Source of the DNA: Acidimicrobiaceae bacterium
GTDB lineage: Bacteria; Actinomycetota; Acidimicrobiia; Acidimicrobiales; Bog-793
Assembly (NCBI GenBank): GCA_027306715.1
Contig: DAHUZG010000155.1
Coordinates: 1 to 7,194 of the forward strand
DNA: 7,194 nt
Direction of reading: 5' to 3'
Program-made: the position numbers and the translations under genes
The notes under the pieces: generated by a model
What the model was told of the DNA's origin: nothing
The model's input: only the letters and a program-made list of their open reading frames with translations
The model's database searches: none
In this document: in pieces, positions 1-5,493 of the stretch
How the letters are laid out: each line of letters begins with the position of its first letter
Numbering within the stretch: the stretch's first letter is position 1

Positions 1-116
1 AGTTCTTCCACAAGGTCGGACTCGACTACGTCTCCTGCTCGCCGTTCCGTCTGCCGGTCGCCCGCCTCGAGGCCGGTCGCGCCGCGGTGGGCAGCGCCGG
101 CAGCGACAGCGGCTGA
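1..116 (+). CDS. ppdK: Pyruvate phosphate dikinase, C-terminal end only (partial)
   Basis: Only the last 37 codons are present; the gene enters from the left edge and the first complete codon is at base 3, with TGA at 114-116. The peptide contains GLDYVSCSPFRLPVARLEAG, which is the highly conserved C-terminal signature of pyruvate phosphate dikinase. The Cys in CSPFR belongs to the PEP/pyruvate-binding C-terminal barrel of this family. The enzyme interconverts pyruvate, ATP and phosphate with PEP, AMP and pyrophosphate in the cytoplasm, and is used for PEP supply or PPi-linked energy saving. The short Gly/Ser-rich tail after RAAV is typical and not informative. It converges with the ferritin-like gene, leaving 28 bp between them. 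Its promoter is outside the window, so membership of the neighbouring stress regulon cannot be tested here. Confidence 0.93.
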   Translation, partial: FFHKVGLDYVSCSPFRLPVARLEAGRAAVGSAGSDSG

Positions 117-128
117 GCTCGGCCGCTG
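107..128. terminator. Possible bidirectional terminator hairpin between convergent genes
   Basis: CAGCGGC (107-113) is perfectly complementary to GCCGCTG (122-128) around an 8-nt loop that contains the ppdK stop codon. It sits in the 28-bp gap between two convergent genes, where a shared terminator would be expected. There is no T-tract on either side, so an intrinsic terminator is only a possibility. Confidence 0.3.
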
Positions 129-144
129 CCGCTCGGCTCCTGGT

Positions 145-642
145 TCAGTCTCCGAAGATGCCGTTCGAGATGCCGAGGATGTGCTTCAGGATCAAGACGT
201 GCTTTTTGGTGTCGAGCTCCATCGCCTCGACGAGCAGCGGCCAGATCGTCGTGTCGGCGACGGGGCGGAGGTCACGTCGCAACTGGTGCAGGCGACGGGC
301 ATCGTCGCGTTCGAAACGAAGCAGCTCATTGACCGTGGCGCGCAGGCGGGCGCTGTCGTGGCGGCGCAGTGGGACGTCGGGTACCCCGACCCCGGGGGAA
401 TCGGGGCTCATCTCGACAACCCGAGAGACGGTGGCCGCCAGCTCGTTGAAGAGCGCGTGGTGGCGTTCCTCGTCGGCGATGATCATCTTCAGCAGATAGG
501 CGATGTCCGGCGAGGCGGCGTCGGAAGCCAGCTCGCGGTAGCGTGCCAAGATCTCCTCTTCTTCCTTGACGTGGGCGGAGAAGGCGCCGAAGACGCCCTC
601 TTCCCATGTGCTTGCACCATCGAGGTGAGCTTCCAAAGTCAT
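145..642 (-). CDS. Ferritin-like di-iron domain protein
   Basis: A 165-residue, mostly helical protein with a ferritin/rubrerythrin-type iron-binding pattern. Helix 1 has HVKEEEEILARYRELA (residues 24-39), giving an E-x6-Y arrangement (E28, Y35). Helix 2 has ADEERHHALFNEL (56-68), containing the ExxH ligand motif. A late helix has MELDTKKHVLILKHIL (141-156), supplying a D/E...H pair. Together these suggest a four-helix bundle with a di-iron centre; oxidation or storage of iron, or peroxide handling, is inferred. The start is the ATG at 642-640, preceded by GGAGGG at ideal spacing. The frame stays open to a TTG at 732, but that extension would run across the palindromic operator boxes and has no ribosome site. 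It is divergent from the two-TM membrane protein gene and probably shares its control region. There is no rubredoxin-like CxxC domain, so it is not a full rubrerythrin. The exact family member is unknown. Confidence 0.85.
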   Translation of the reverse strand: MTLEAHLDGASTWEEGVFGAFSAHVKEEEEILARYRELASDAASPDIAYLLKMIIADEERHHALFNELAATVSRVVEMSPDSPGVGVPDVPLRRHDSARLRATVNELLRFERDDARRLHQLRRDLRPVADTTIWPLLVEAMELDTKKHVLILKHILGISNGIFGD

Positions 643-716
643 CCTGCCCTCCGCTCCTGCTGTGGCCGTCCCTGCTGTGTCACCGAGAGCGTGACGCCTC
701 TCCGCGGTCGAGGACA

Positions 717-730
717 GGGCCGAAGGGCCC
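717..730. promoter_or_regulatory. DosR/DevR-like palindromic box 1
   Basis: GGGCCGAAGGGCCC is a near-perfect palindrome in the divergent promoter region. It matches box 2 at 741-754 in 13 of 14 positions. It is about 81 bp upstream of the ferritin-like ATG, suitable for activating that gene. Half-sites of GGGMC/GGCCC type fit the DosR/DevR operator family (established M. tuberculosis consensus TTSGGGACTWWAGTCCCSAA). Binding by such a regulator is inferred. Confidence 0.6.
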
Positions 731-740
731 AATAACCAAG

Positions 741-754
741 GGGCCGATGGGCCC
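741..754. promoter_or_regulatory. DosR/DevR-like palindromic box 2
   Basis: GGGCCGATGGGCCC lies 24 bp (centre to centre) from box 1 and matches the reverse complement of the box upstream of the universal stress gene (GGGCCGATGGTCCC) in 13 of 14 positions. The similarity to that site continues 3' as GGCCCTAYCGGC. Its centre is about 74 bp upstream of the membrane-protein ATG. This would put a transcription start near 790 if the usual position around -42 applies. Confidence 0.62.
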
Positions 755-810
755 TACCGGCCGGGGTCCGGGCGCGCCCAAAATGGGCGGCGACCTCGAA
801 ATATCGAGAG

Positions 811-815
811 AGGAG
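811..815 (+). promoter_or_regulatory. Ribosome binding site deciding the start of the two-TM gene
   Basis: AGGAG sits 6 nt upstream of the ATG at 822. It selects this start over earlier in-frame codons back to 606, which would overlap the divergent ferritin-like gene and the operator boxes. Confidence 0.8.
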
Positions 816-821
816 CAAGTC

Positions 822-1418
822 ATGCAACGACGAGTGTTCGACCTGTTGGCTAGCGCCGGTGGTTTGGTGATCGTGGTCGTGCTGGTGGTGGCCGGCGCCC
901 TGCTCATGTGGGGTGCGAGCTTTGCCAACTCGAGCGTCCACGACCAGCTTGCCAAGCAGGAGATCTTCTTCCCCTCCACGGCGGCCTTCGCCCACCCAAA
1001 GGCCGGGACAGAGATCACCCCGAGCATGATCCCCTCGGTCTCGCAATACGCCGGTCAGCAGCTCCTGACAGGGACCCAGGCCGAGGTCTACGCCAACGAC
1101 TTCATCGCCGTCCATCTCTCCGAGATGCCCTACCACGGGGTGTACGCGACGGTGTCGAACGCCGCTCGCTCCGCCAAGCCCGGGAGCGCTGCGGCTGCCA
1201 AGCTCAGCGCGCTCGAGACGACGACGTTCCAGGGGACGACCCTTCGCGGCCTGCTGCTCGAGGCCTATGCCTTCGGCACCTTCGGGGCGATCGCCCTCTA
1301 TGCCGGGATCGCGTCCTTCGTGCTCGCCGGCTGCATGGCGCTTCTCGTCGGATTGGGCTTCTGGCACTCGCGGCGGGTGCCCGTCGATGCCGAGCTGCTC
1401 GTGCTCAAGGCGGCCTGA
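822..1418 (+). CDS. Uncharacterised membrane protein with two transmembrane segments
   Basis: A 198-residue protein I cannot name with confidence. Residues about 14-35 form one hydrophobic helix (LVIVVVLVVAGALLMWGASF) and residues about 152-181 a second (rich in A, L, G, ending GLGFW). Between them is a soluble domain of about 115 residues with no cysteines, carrying EIFFPSTAAF, PSVSQYAGQQLLTG, YANDFIAVHL and TFQGTTLRGLLLEAYAFG. A basic MQRR N-terminus suggests N-in topology, which places the loop outside the cytoplasm and the short C-tail (HSRRVPVDAELLVLKAA) inside. I have a general memory of similar two-TM actinobacterial hypothetical proteins, sometimes mislabelled as ring-opening dioxygenases, but no catalytic motif is visible here. 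The start at 822 is set by AGGAG at 811-815. The two palindromic boxes upstream suggest co-regulation with the divergent ferritin-like gene. A role in envelope stress is only inferred from context. Confidence 0.85.
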   Translation: MQRRVFDLLASAGGLVIVVVLVVAGALLMWGASFANSSVHDQLAKQEIFFPSTAAFAHPKAGTEITPSMIPSVSQYAGQQLLTGTQAEVYANDFIAVHLSEMPYHGVYATVSNAARSAKPGSAAAAKLSALETTTFQGTTLRGLLLEAYAFGTFGAIALYAGIASFVLAGCMALLVGLGFWHSRRVPVDAELLVLKAA

Positions 1419-1425
1419 CTCTATC

Positions 1426-1445
1426 GACCGACCGAGAGGTCGGTC
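1426..1445 (+). terminator. Hairpin just after the membrane-protein gene, possible terminator
   Basis: GACCGACC (1426-1433) pairs perfectly with GGTCGGTC (1438-1445) around a GAGA (GNRA-type) tetraloop. The stem begins 7 nt after the TGA at 1416-1418. No T-tract follows, as is common for high-GC actinobacterial terminators, so it may instead protect the mRNA 3' end. Confidence 0.5.
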
Positions 1446-1466
1446 CTCGCCGATGCCGTCGGCCCT

Positions 1467-1512
1467 CATCCGTCTCACCGTCTGACCACCGTGTCCGGCG
1501 GTGAGACGGGTG
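1467..1512 (+). terminator. Long second hairpin, possible terminator or RNA element
   Basis: A 14-bp stem with one G-U pair is formed by 1467-1480 and 1499-1512; its 11-bp core CCGTCTCACCG/CGGTGAGACGG is perfect. The loop is 18 nt. It stands 22 nt beyond the first hairpin, giving a tandem structure after the membrane-protein gene. There is no T-tract. Back-up termination or a small structured RNA are both possible. Confidence 0.5.
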
Positions 1513-1541
1513 CCGCGACCGGGTCGGCTCCCGAACAGGCC

Positions 1542-1613
1542 GGCAGGCGGTGCTGTCGAGACGGACCGGCGCTCGCAGGCTGCGGCCCCTGCAGCTTGGC
1601 GGCAGGCGGTGCT
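1542..1613. repeat. 13-nt direct repeat pair in the non-coding gap
   Basis: GGCAGGCGGTGCT occurs exactly at 1542-1554 and again at 1601-1613, 59 nt apart. A looser third relative, GGGCGGTGTCGAG, lies at 1648-1660, sharing TGTCGAG with the bases after the first copy. The stretch 1419-1725 has no ribosome-site-supported gene; the open frame reading through it into the universal stress gene lacks an upstream ribosome site. The meaning of the repeats is unknown, and chance in GC-rich DNA is possible. Confidence 0.45.
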
Positions 1614-1617
1614 CCCA

Positions 1618-1658
1618 CGACACCTCGCCCGCCGACGCCACGCCTGCGGGCGGTGTCG
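1618..1658. repeat. Strong inverted repeat directly upstream of the stress-gene operator
   Basis: CGACACC (1618-1624) and GCCCGC (1627-1632) pair with GCGGGC (1646-1651) and GGTGTCG (1652-1658). This gives 13 base pairs interrupted by a 2-nt bulge (TC), with a 13-nt loop. It ends 4 nt before the palindromic box at 1663. It could insulate the stress promoter from upstream transcription or act at the DNA level beside the operator. Confidence 0.45.
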
Positions 1659-1662
1659 AGTC

Positions 1663-1676
1663 GGGACCATCGGCCC
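1663..1676. promoter_or_regulatory. DosR/DevR-like palindromic box 3 upstream of the universal stress gene
   Basis: GGGACCATCGGCCC is an imperfect palindrome with a GGGAC half-site and a GGCCC half-site. Its centre is about 56 bp upstream of the universal stress ATG at 1726. With the operator near -42, transcription would start close to 1711, just before the ribosome site. It matches box 2 at 741-754 with 13 of 14 bases in inverse orientation. Universal stress genes are classic DosR/DevR targets in mycobacteria. Confidence 0.68.
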
Positions 1677-1712
1677 TATCGGCTCGGTCGCGGACCTGTC
1701 ATCCTCGCGACC

Positions 1713-1720
1713 GGAGGTGA
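1713..1720 (+). promoter_or_regulatory. Strong ribosome binding site of the universal stress gene
   Basis: GGAGGTGA, a full anti-16S match, lies 5 nt before the ATG at 1726. It rules out the in-frame upstream start near 1501. Confidence 0.85.
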
Positions 1721-1725
1721 CGACG

Positions 1726-2190
1726 ATGACCACCGATTCCCATGACCTTCCTGCCAGCGCCGCCACGGGCACCTCACACTGCGTCGTCGTCGGTGTCGAC
1801 GGCTCCGAGCACTCCGGTCGGGCCCTCGCCTGGGCAGCAGAGGAGGCCCGGTTGCGCCATGCCAAGCTTCGTGTCGTGCGCGCCTGGCATGTCCCGCCGC
1901 TTGCCTACCAGGCGTACATGCCTCCCGACCTCTACGAGGCCGAGAAGGCGTCGACGTCTGCGCTCGAGGAGCAGATCGTCGCGGTGCTCGACGGTCATGC
2001 GGACCTCGTCGTCGAGCGCGTCGTCGCCGAGGGGCGCGCCGTTCAGGTGCTGATCGATGCGGCAAAGGGCGCCGATCTGCTCGTGGTGGGGTCCAGGGGT
2101 CACGGCGGGTTCTCGGGCCTGTTGCTCGGCTCGGTGAGCTCGCAGGTGGTCCACCACGCCCAGTGCCCGGTCGCAGTCATCCGCCCGTGA
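1726..2190 (+). CDS. Universal stress protein, UspA family, ATP-binding type
   Basis: A 154-residue single-domain universal stress protein, about the usual length for one Usp domain. The first strand reads CVVVGVDGSEHSGRALAWA (residues 19-37) with the family's VGVDGS nucleotide-binding Asp (D25). The C-terminal part has GSRGHGGFSGLLLGSVS (from residue 122), an exact G-2x-G-9x-G-S ATP-binding motif, followed by VVHHAQCPVAVIRP, the typical last strand. It is therefore of the ATP-binding class, acting in the cytoplasm, and probably a dimer. Related mycobacterial proteins of this class are induced by hypoxia and nitric oxide. The start is fixed by GGAGGTGA at 1713-1720. The palindromic box at 1663-1676 suggests DosR/DevR-type control. 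Its last 14 bp overlap the 3' end of the convergent FhuF-like gene. The family call is secure; the specific function of any one Usp is rarely known. Confidence 0.95.
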   Translation: MTTDSHDLPASAATGTSHCVVVGVDGSEHSGRALAWAAEEARLRHAKLRVVRAWHVPPLAYQAYMPPDLYEAEKASTSALEEQIVAVLDGHADLVVERVVAEGRAVQVLIDAAKGADLLVVGSRGHGGFSGLLLGSVSSQVVHHAQCPVAVIRP

Positions 2191-3070
2191 CAGCTGACAG
2201 CGCGGCGAGATAGGCGGAACGGCGCTCGCCGGGCGGCGTCTTGCTGCAGTCGCTGCAACGGATCTTCTCGGGAAGTCGATCGTTCAGGCAGCAATTCGCC
2301 CGCTCCCAGTACCAGCCACGGCGCCCGGCGTGCTCGAGCGCGAAGAACGAGCCCTGACCCTGGATCTCCTGCGGAGCGAGCTCGAAGAAGCGGGCCGCGA
2401 GGTCGCGCACCCACGGGCCGTGCAAGCCCTCCATCGTCCGGAAGGCGGTAGCGGCCCCGGTCGCCACGTTCCCCCAGAGCAGCTTCTTGCCGAGGCTCAC
2501 CCGGCTGTGGACCGAGTCGACGAGAGCCCGCAGGTGGCCCTCGACAGCAGAGTCGAGCACGAACCCGAGACAGCTGTCGATCACCCGCTGCCCCGCGAGG
2601 CGAGCAGCGCTAGCGGGATCGTCGCTGAGGATGACGAGCGCTGAGGGAGCTCGGTAGTCGACGAGCGACGGCCGGCCGGAGCGCAGCCCGATCGCCATCG
2701 CCCCGGCCGTGGAGCCGGGCACGACAGCAGAGGTGACAAGGCACGACAGCGCCAGGGTGAGGATGCGGTAGGCGTAGCCGAGCAGGAACAGCGAGCCCGC
2801 CACGGCAGGCGAGCTCGTGCCGAGCCTGTCGCCCGAGGCGCGCACGACCGTCTCGAGCCAGCTGCGGTCGGCGATCAGCTCGTCACAGCCCATGAAGGCG
2901 CCGTCCGCCGGCGGTCGGCCGCCAGCCGACAGAACGAGTGGCGCCCGCACGCTCGCCCGGAGGTAGGGCAGGGCGGCTGCCACCTGCTCGAGGGCTGCTT
3001 CGATCTGCCGGGCCGCGGCGGCGCCCTCGACGCGGGCGGCGCGGTCCTCAAGCACCGGTCGTCCGGGCAC
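2177..3070 (-). CDS. FhuF-like 2Fe-2S ferric-siderophore reductase family protein
   Basis: A 297-residue protein ending in CCLNDRLPEKIRCSDC (C260, C261, C272, C275). This C-C-x10-C-x2-C pattern is the 2Fe-2S cluster signature of the FhuF family, whose E. coli member reduces ferric hydroxamate siderophores in the cytoplasm. The length is slightly above the 262 residues of E. coli FhuF. A hydrophobic middle (SLFLLGYAYRILTLALSCLV, about residues 92-111) matches the family's core rather than a clear membrane anchor, and no signal peptide is seen. The start is a GTG at 3070-3068 without a good ribosome site; AGGAG at 3100-3096 is too far away, so the N-terminus is uncertain and V6 (GTG at 3055) is an alternative. 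It follows the leaderless BtuF-like gene by 51 bp on the same strand, suggesting an operon. The B12 setting raises the inferred possibility that it reduces a cobalt-corrinoid rather than a siderophore. Confidence 0.85.
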   Translation of the reverse strand: MPGRPVLEDRAARVEGAAAARQIEAALEQVAAALPYLRASVRAPLVLSAGGRPPADGAFMGCDELIADRSWLETVVRASGDRLGTSSPAVAGSLFLLGYAYRILTLALSCLVTSAVVPGSTAGAMAIGLRSGRPSLVDYRAPSALVILSDDPASAARLAGQRVIDSCLGFVLDSAVEGHLRALVDSVHSRVSLGKKLLWGNVATGAATAFRTMEGLHGPWVRDLAARFFELAPQEIQGQGSFFALEHAGRRGWYWERANCCLNDRLPEKIRCSDCSKTPPGERRSAYLAALSAVTGG

Positions 3071-3121
3071 CGGGGCGGCCCGCGGAAGCTGGGGACTCCT
3101 GCTCGGTCGTGGCGGCGCTCG

Positions 3122-4000
3122 TCACCGCAGTCGCTCGAGCACGTCTCGGTCCGGCTCCTCGCCGCGAAGCGCCGCGGCGAGGGCTTCGAGGCCGTCGACG
3201 AGCCGGGGTCCCGGACGGGAGAAGTAGCCGGCGGCGTCGGCGACGATTACCGAGCAGCTCCCGAGCCGCTGTCGCTCGAGCAGCGCCCGCGCCTGCTCGC
3301 AGGCGGCGTCGAGGTGGTAGCCGCACGGCATGTAGACGACGACGTCGGGGCGCGCCCGCGCGACCTCGTCCCAGCTGAGTCGCCGCGAGGGAGAGCCGGC
3401 CGTGGCCAGGACGGGATCGCCGCCGGCGATCTCGACCATCTCGGGTACCCATTGCCCGGCGCCCCAGAGAGGATCACCCCACTCGAGAGCAAGGACCCGT
3501 CGGCGTGGCACGACGGCCTGGCTCGTCCGCACCCGCCCGACCCGGGCCCGCAGCTCCTCGACGACAGCGTGTGCCTGCACCGAGCGGCCCGTCGCCTCAC
3601 CGACGTTGAGGATGCCGGCGAGCACGTCCTCGAGGGTCGAGGGCGAGAGCGAGACGACGTCGGAGGCGACGTCGAGTGTGGCGAGCGCGGCGGCGAGATG
3701 ACCCGCCGGCACGGCGCAGACGGCGCACAGGTCCTGGGTGAGGATCAGGTCCGGCGCCAGCTCGGCGATCGCGGCGCGGTCGAGGTGGTAGGTGCCCGAG
3801 CCGCCCGACGCCGCCGCGCTCACGAGGGCGTCGATCTCTGCCGGCGTCGCTCCGGCCGGAAGCCGCGAGCCGGTGACCCGGGGCTTGCTCGCCGCGTCCG
3901 CGGGCCAGTCGCACTCGTGGGTGACGCCGACGAGGTCGGGCCCGAGCCCGAGCAGGTAGACGATCTCGGTGGCGGAGGGGAGCAGCGACACGATGCGCAC
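3122..4000 (-). CDS. BtuF-like cobalamin-binding protein without signal peptide
   Basis: A 292-residue protein of the periplasmic-binding fold (TroA/BtuF-like). It begins directly with MRIVSLLPSATEIVYLLGLG and VGVTHECDWP (residues 24-33), the conserved start of the domain, so there is no room for a signal peptide or lipobox. Other hallmark segments of this subfamily are TQDLCAVCAVP (88-98, C92 and C95) and ALEWGDPLWGAGQWVPEMVEIAGG (171-194). Similar leaderless proteins are often annotated as cobalamin-binding proteins, but their role is less clear than that of exported BtuF, and a cytoplasmic location is inferred. The start is a GTG at 4000-3998 with a weak ribosome site; a leaderless mRNA is possible. 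It is divergent from cbiA with 68 bp between starts, and probably co-transcribed with the FhuF-like gene downstream. A second, exported BtuF is encoded at 5717-6649, so the two are unlikely to be redundant. Confidence 0.87.
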   Translation of the reverse strand: MRIVSLLPSATEIVYLLGLGPDLVGVTHECDWPADAASKPRVTGSRLPAGATPAEIDALVSAAASGGSGTYHLDRAAIAELAPDLILTQDLCAVCAVPAGHLAAALATLDVASDVVSLSPSTLEDVLAGILNVGEATGRSVQAHAVVEELRARVGRVRTSQAVVPRRRVLALEWGDPLWGAGQWVPEMVEIAGGDPVLATAGSPSRRLSWDEVARARPDVVVYMPCGYHLDAACEQARALLERQRLGSCSVIVADAAGYFSRPGPRLVDGLEALAAALRGEEPDRDVLERLR

Positions 4001-4068
4001 GCCGACATCTTGGCGCGCCCGCTGGCTCGTCTCGCGCGCCGGCCCACCCGGCGTGCGATCGTGGCGCG

Positions 4069-5472
4069 GTGCTCACCCTCCCGCCGCGGCTCGTGATCGC
4101 CGGCACGCATTCCGGCGTCGGAAAGACGACGGTGGCGACCGGGCTGATGGCCGCCTTCTCCACCAGGGGCCTGCGGGTGGCCGCTGCCAAGGTGGGGCCT
4201 GACTTCATCGACCCCGGCTACCATGCGCTCGCCACCGGTCGAGCGTCGCACTCCCTCGACTGCCACCTGCACGGGCGCGAGCTGCTGCCGGGCCTTGCCG
4301 CGGCCGCCGCCGCGGACGCGGATCTGCTCGTCGTCGAGGATGTGATGGGCCTGTTCGACGGTTCGGCGATACCCGGGCAGGACGGCTCGACCGCCGAGGT
4401 CGCCCGCCTCATCGAGGCGCCGGTCGTGCTCGTCGTCGACGCCTCGGCGATGAGCGGCTCGGTCGCCGCGCTCGTGCACGGATTTGCCAGCTTCGATCCT
4501 CGGCTCGAGCTGTCGGCTGTCGTGCTCAACCGCGTCGGCGGGGACGGCCATGTCGAGCTGCTGCGCGAGGCGCTGGCACCGACCGGCATCCCCGTGGTCG
4601 GCGCGCTCGGCCTTCGGGAGGAGCTGGCGTGGAGGGAGCGGCATCTCGGGCTGGTGCCGGTCGCCGAGCATCCCCTGGACGTCGGCGCGGCGATCGGGGG
4701 TCTGGCGGTGCTGCTGGCAGAGCGCCTCGACCTCGAGGCCCTCTGGCGGCTGGCACGGGCTGCGCCGCGGCGAAGCGAGCCCGAGCCTCCGAGGGCACGT
4801 CACGTCGGTCAGGCGCGGGTGGCGCTCTGCGGCGGCCCGGCATTCAGCTTCGTCTATCCGGAGAACCTTCGGCTGCTCGAGCAGGCCGGGGCGGAGCTCG
4901 TGCCCTTCGACCCCCTCGTTGACGCGCACCTGCCGGAAGGCTGCAGCGGGCTTGTTGCCGGCGGCGGCTTCCCCGAGGCCTTCGCCGAGCGTCTCGCTGC
5001 CAACAGCGGGCTGCTCGCCGAGCTCAGAGCGGCGGTGGCGCGGGGCATGGTGACCTGGGCAGAGTGTGGCGGCTTGCTGCTGCTTTGCGACAGCCTCGAC
5101 GGCGTGCCGATGGCCGGCGCGCTGAGCGGTGTGCGCGCCGAGATGACCGACCGGCTGACGATCGGCTACCGCAGCGCGACGACGCGGCGCTCGAGCCCCC
5201 TCGGCGCATCCGGGACACAGCTCGCCGGCCACGAGTTCCACCGTTCGGTGACCCACCCCGGCGGGGACGCTCTCGACATCGAGGGTCGCTTCGGCCGCGG
5301 CTCGTCCGGCTTCTGCAGCGACACGCTGTTCGCCAGCTACTTGCACCAGCACCTCGCTGCGAGCCCCGAGCTGGCCGAAGCCTTCGTGCGCCGCTGCGCC
5401 GAGGCCGCGGCCGCAGCCGCATCCGCCGAGACCGCGGGCTCGACGGGAGACGGGTCGGCACGGCGGCTTTGA
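4069..5472 (+). CDS. cbiA: Cobyrinate a,c-diamide synthase (CbiA/CobB)
   Basis: A 467-residue two-domain enzyme of normal length. It amidates the a and c side chains of cobyrinate (or hydrogenobyrinate) using glutamine and ATP in cytoplasmic cobalamin synthesis. The N-terminal domain has the P-loop GTHSGVGKTT (12-21), KVGPDFIDPGYH (41-52), SLDCHL (62-67) and VVEDVMGLFDG (88-98). In the last, D91 replaces the Gly usual in VEGVMGL. The C-terminal class I glutamine amidotransferase domain has CGGPAFSFVYPENL, the GGGFPE motif, AECGGLLLL with nucleophile C333, and YLHQHLA with the catalytic His (H426 or H428). The start is a GTG at 4069, needed to include the P-loop, but no clear ribosome site precedes it. 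The Ala-rich C-tail after FVRRC looks disordered. It lies upstream of the riboswitch and btuFC on the same strand, pairing synthesis with uptake. Whether the aerobic or anaerobic pathway is used cannot be told. Confidence 0.96.
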   Translation: MLTLPPRLVIAGTHSGVGKTTVATGLMAAFSTRGLRVAAAKVGPDFIDPGYHALATGRASHSLDCHLHGRELLPGLAAAAAADADLLVVEDVMGLFDGSAIPGQDGSTAEVARLIEAPVVLVVDASAMSGSVAALVHGFASFDPRLELSAVVLNRVGGDGHVELLREALAPTGIPVVGALGLREELAWRERHLGLVPVAEHPLDVGAAIGGLAVLLAERLDLEALWRLARAAPRRSEPEPPRARHVGQARVALCGGPAFSFVYPENLRLLEQAGAELVPFDPLVDAHLPEGCSGLVAGGGFPEAFAERLAANSGLLAELRAAVARGMVTWAECGGLLLLCDSLDGVPMAGALSGVRAEMTDRLTIGYRSATTRRSSPLGASGTQLAGHEFHRSVTHPGGDALDIEGRFGRGSSGFCSDTLFASYLHQHLAASPELAEAFVRRCAEAAAAAASAETAGSTGDGSARRL

Positions 5473-5493
5473 GCCAGGTCGCCGGGCAGCCAC

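Noticed and set aside
643..732. N-terminal extension of the ferritin-like protein to the TTG at 732
   Set aside because: It would cross an operator box and lacks a ribosome site, while the ATG at 642 has GGAGGG at the right distance.
181..735. 184-codon open frame on the plus strand opposite the ferritin-like gene
   Set aside because: The minus-strand frame has the ferritin-like metal-ligand pattern and a proper ribosome site; this one has neither.
795..808. CTCGA-AATA-TCGAG small inverted repeat before the membrane-protein ribosome site
   Set aside because: It has only five base pairs and could be a chance feature or part of a -10 region; not enough to call.
1501..1725. Upstream extension of the universal stress protein
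   Set aside because: The extension is Arg/Pro-rich, has no ribosome site, and passes through the hairpin and operator; the ATG at 1726 has a perfect GGAGGTGA.
639..1865. 408-codon open frame on the minus strand across the membrane-protein and Usp genes
   Set aside because: The translation is Arg/Gly/His-rich low-complexity sequence with no motif, and it is antisense to two well-supported genes with good ribosome sites.
3071..3124. BtuF-like and FhuF-like genes share a reading frame, suggesting a broken fusion
   Set aside because: Both proteins are complete by motif and length, and a shared frame happens one time in three by chance.
3996..4057. 8-bp inverted repeat CGCACGCC/GGCGTGCG spanning the divergent gap before cbiA
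   Set aside because: It is short, GC-only apart from one base pair and overlaps coding start; chance is likely in this composition, so it is not called an operator.
3820..5493. 557-codon open frame on the minus strand opposite cbiA
   Set aside because: High GC keeps the antisense frame open; cbiA has all family motifs while this frame has none.
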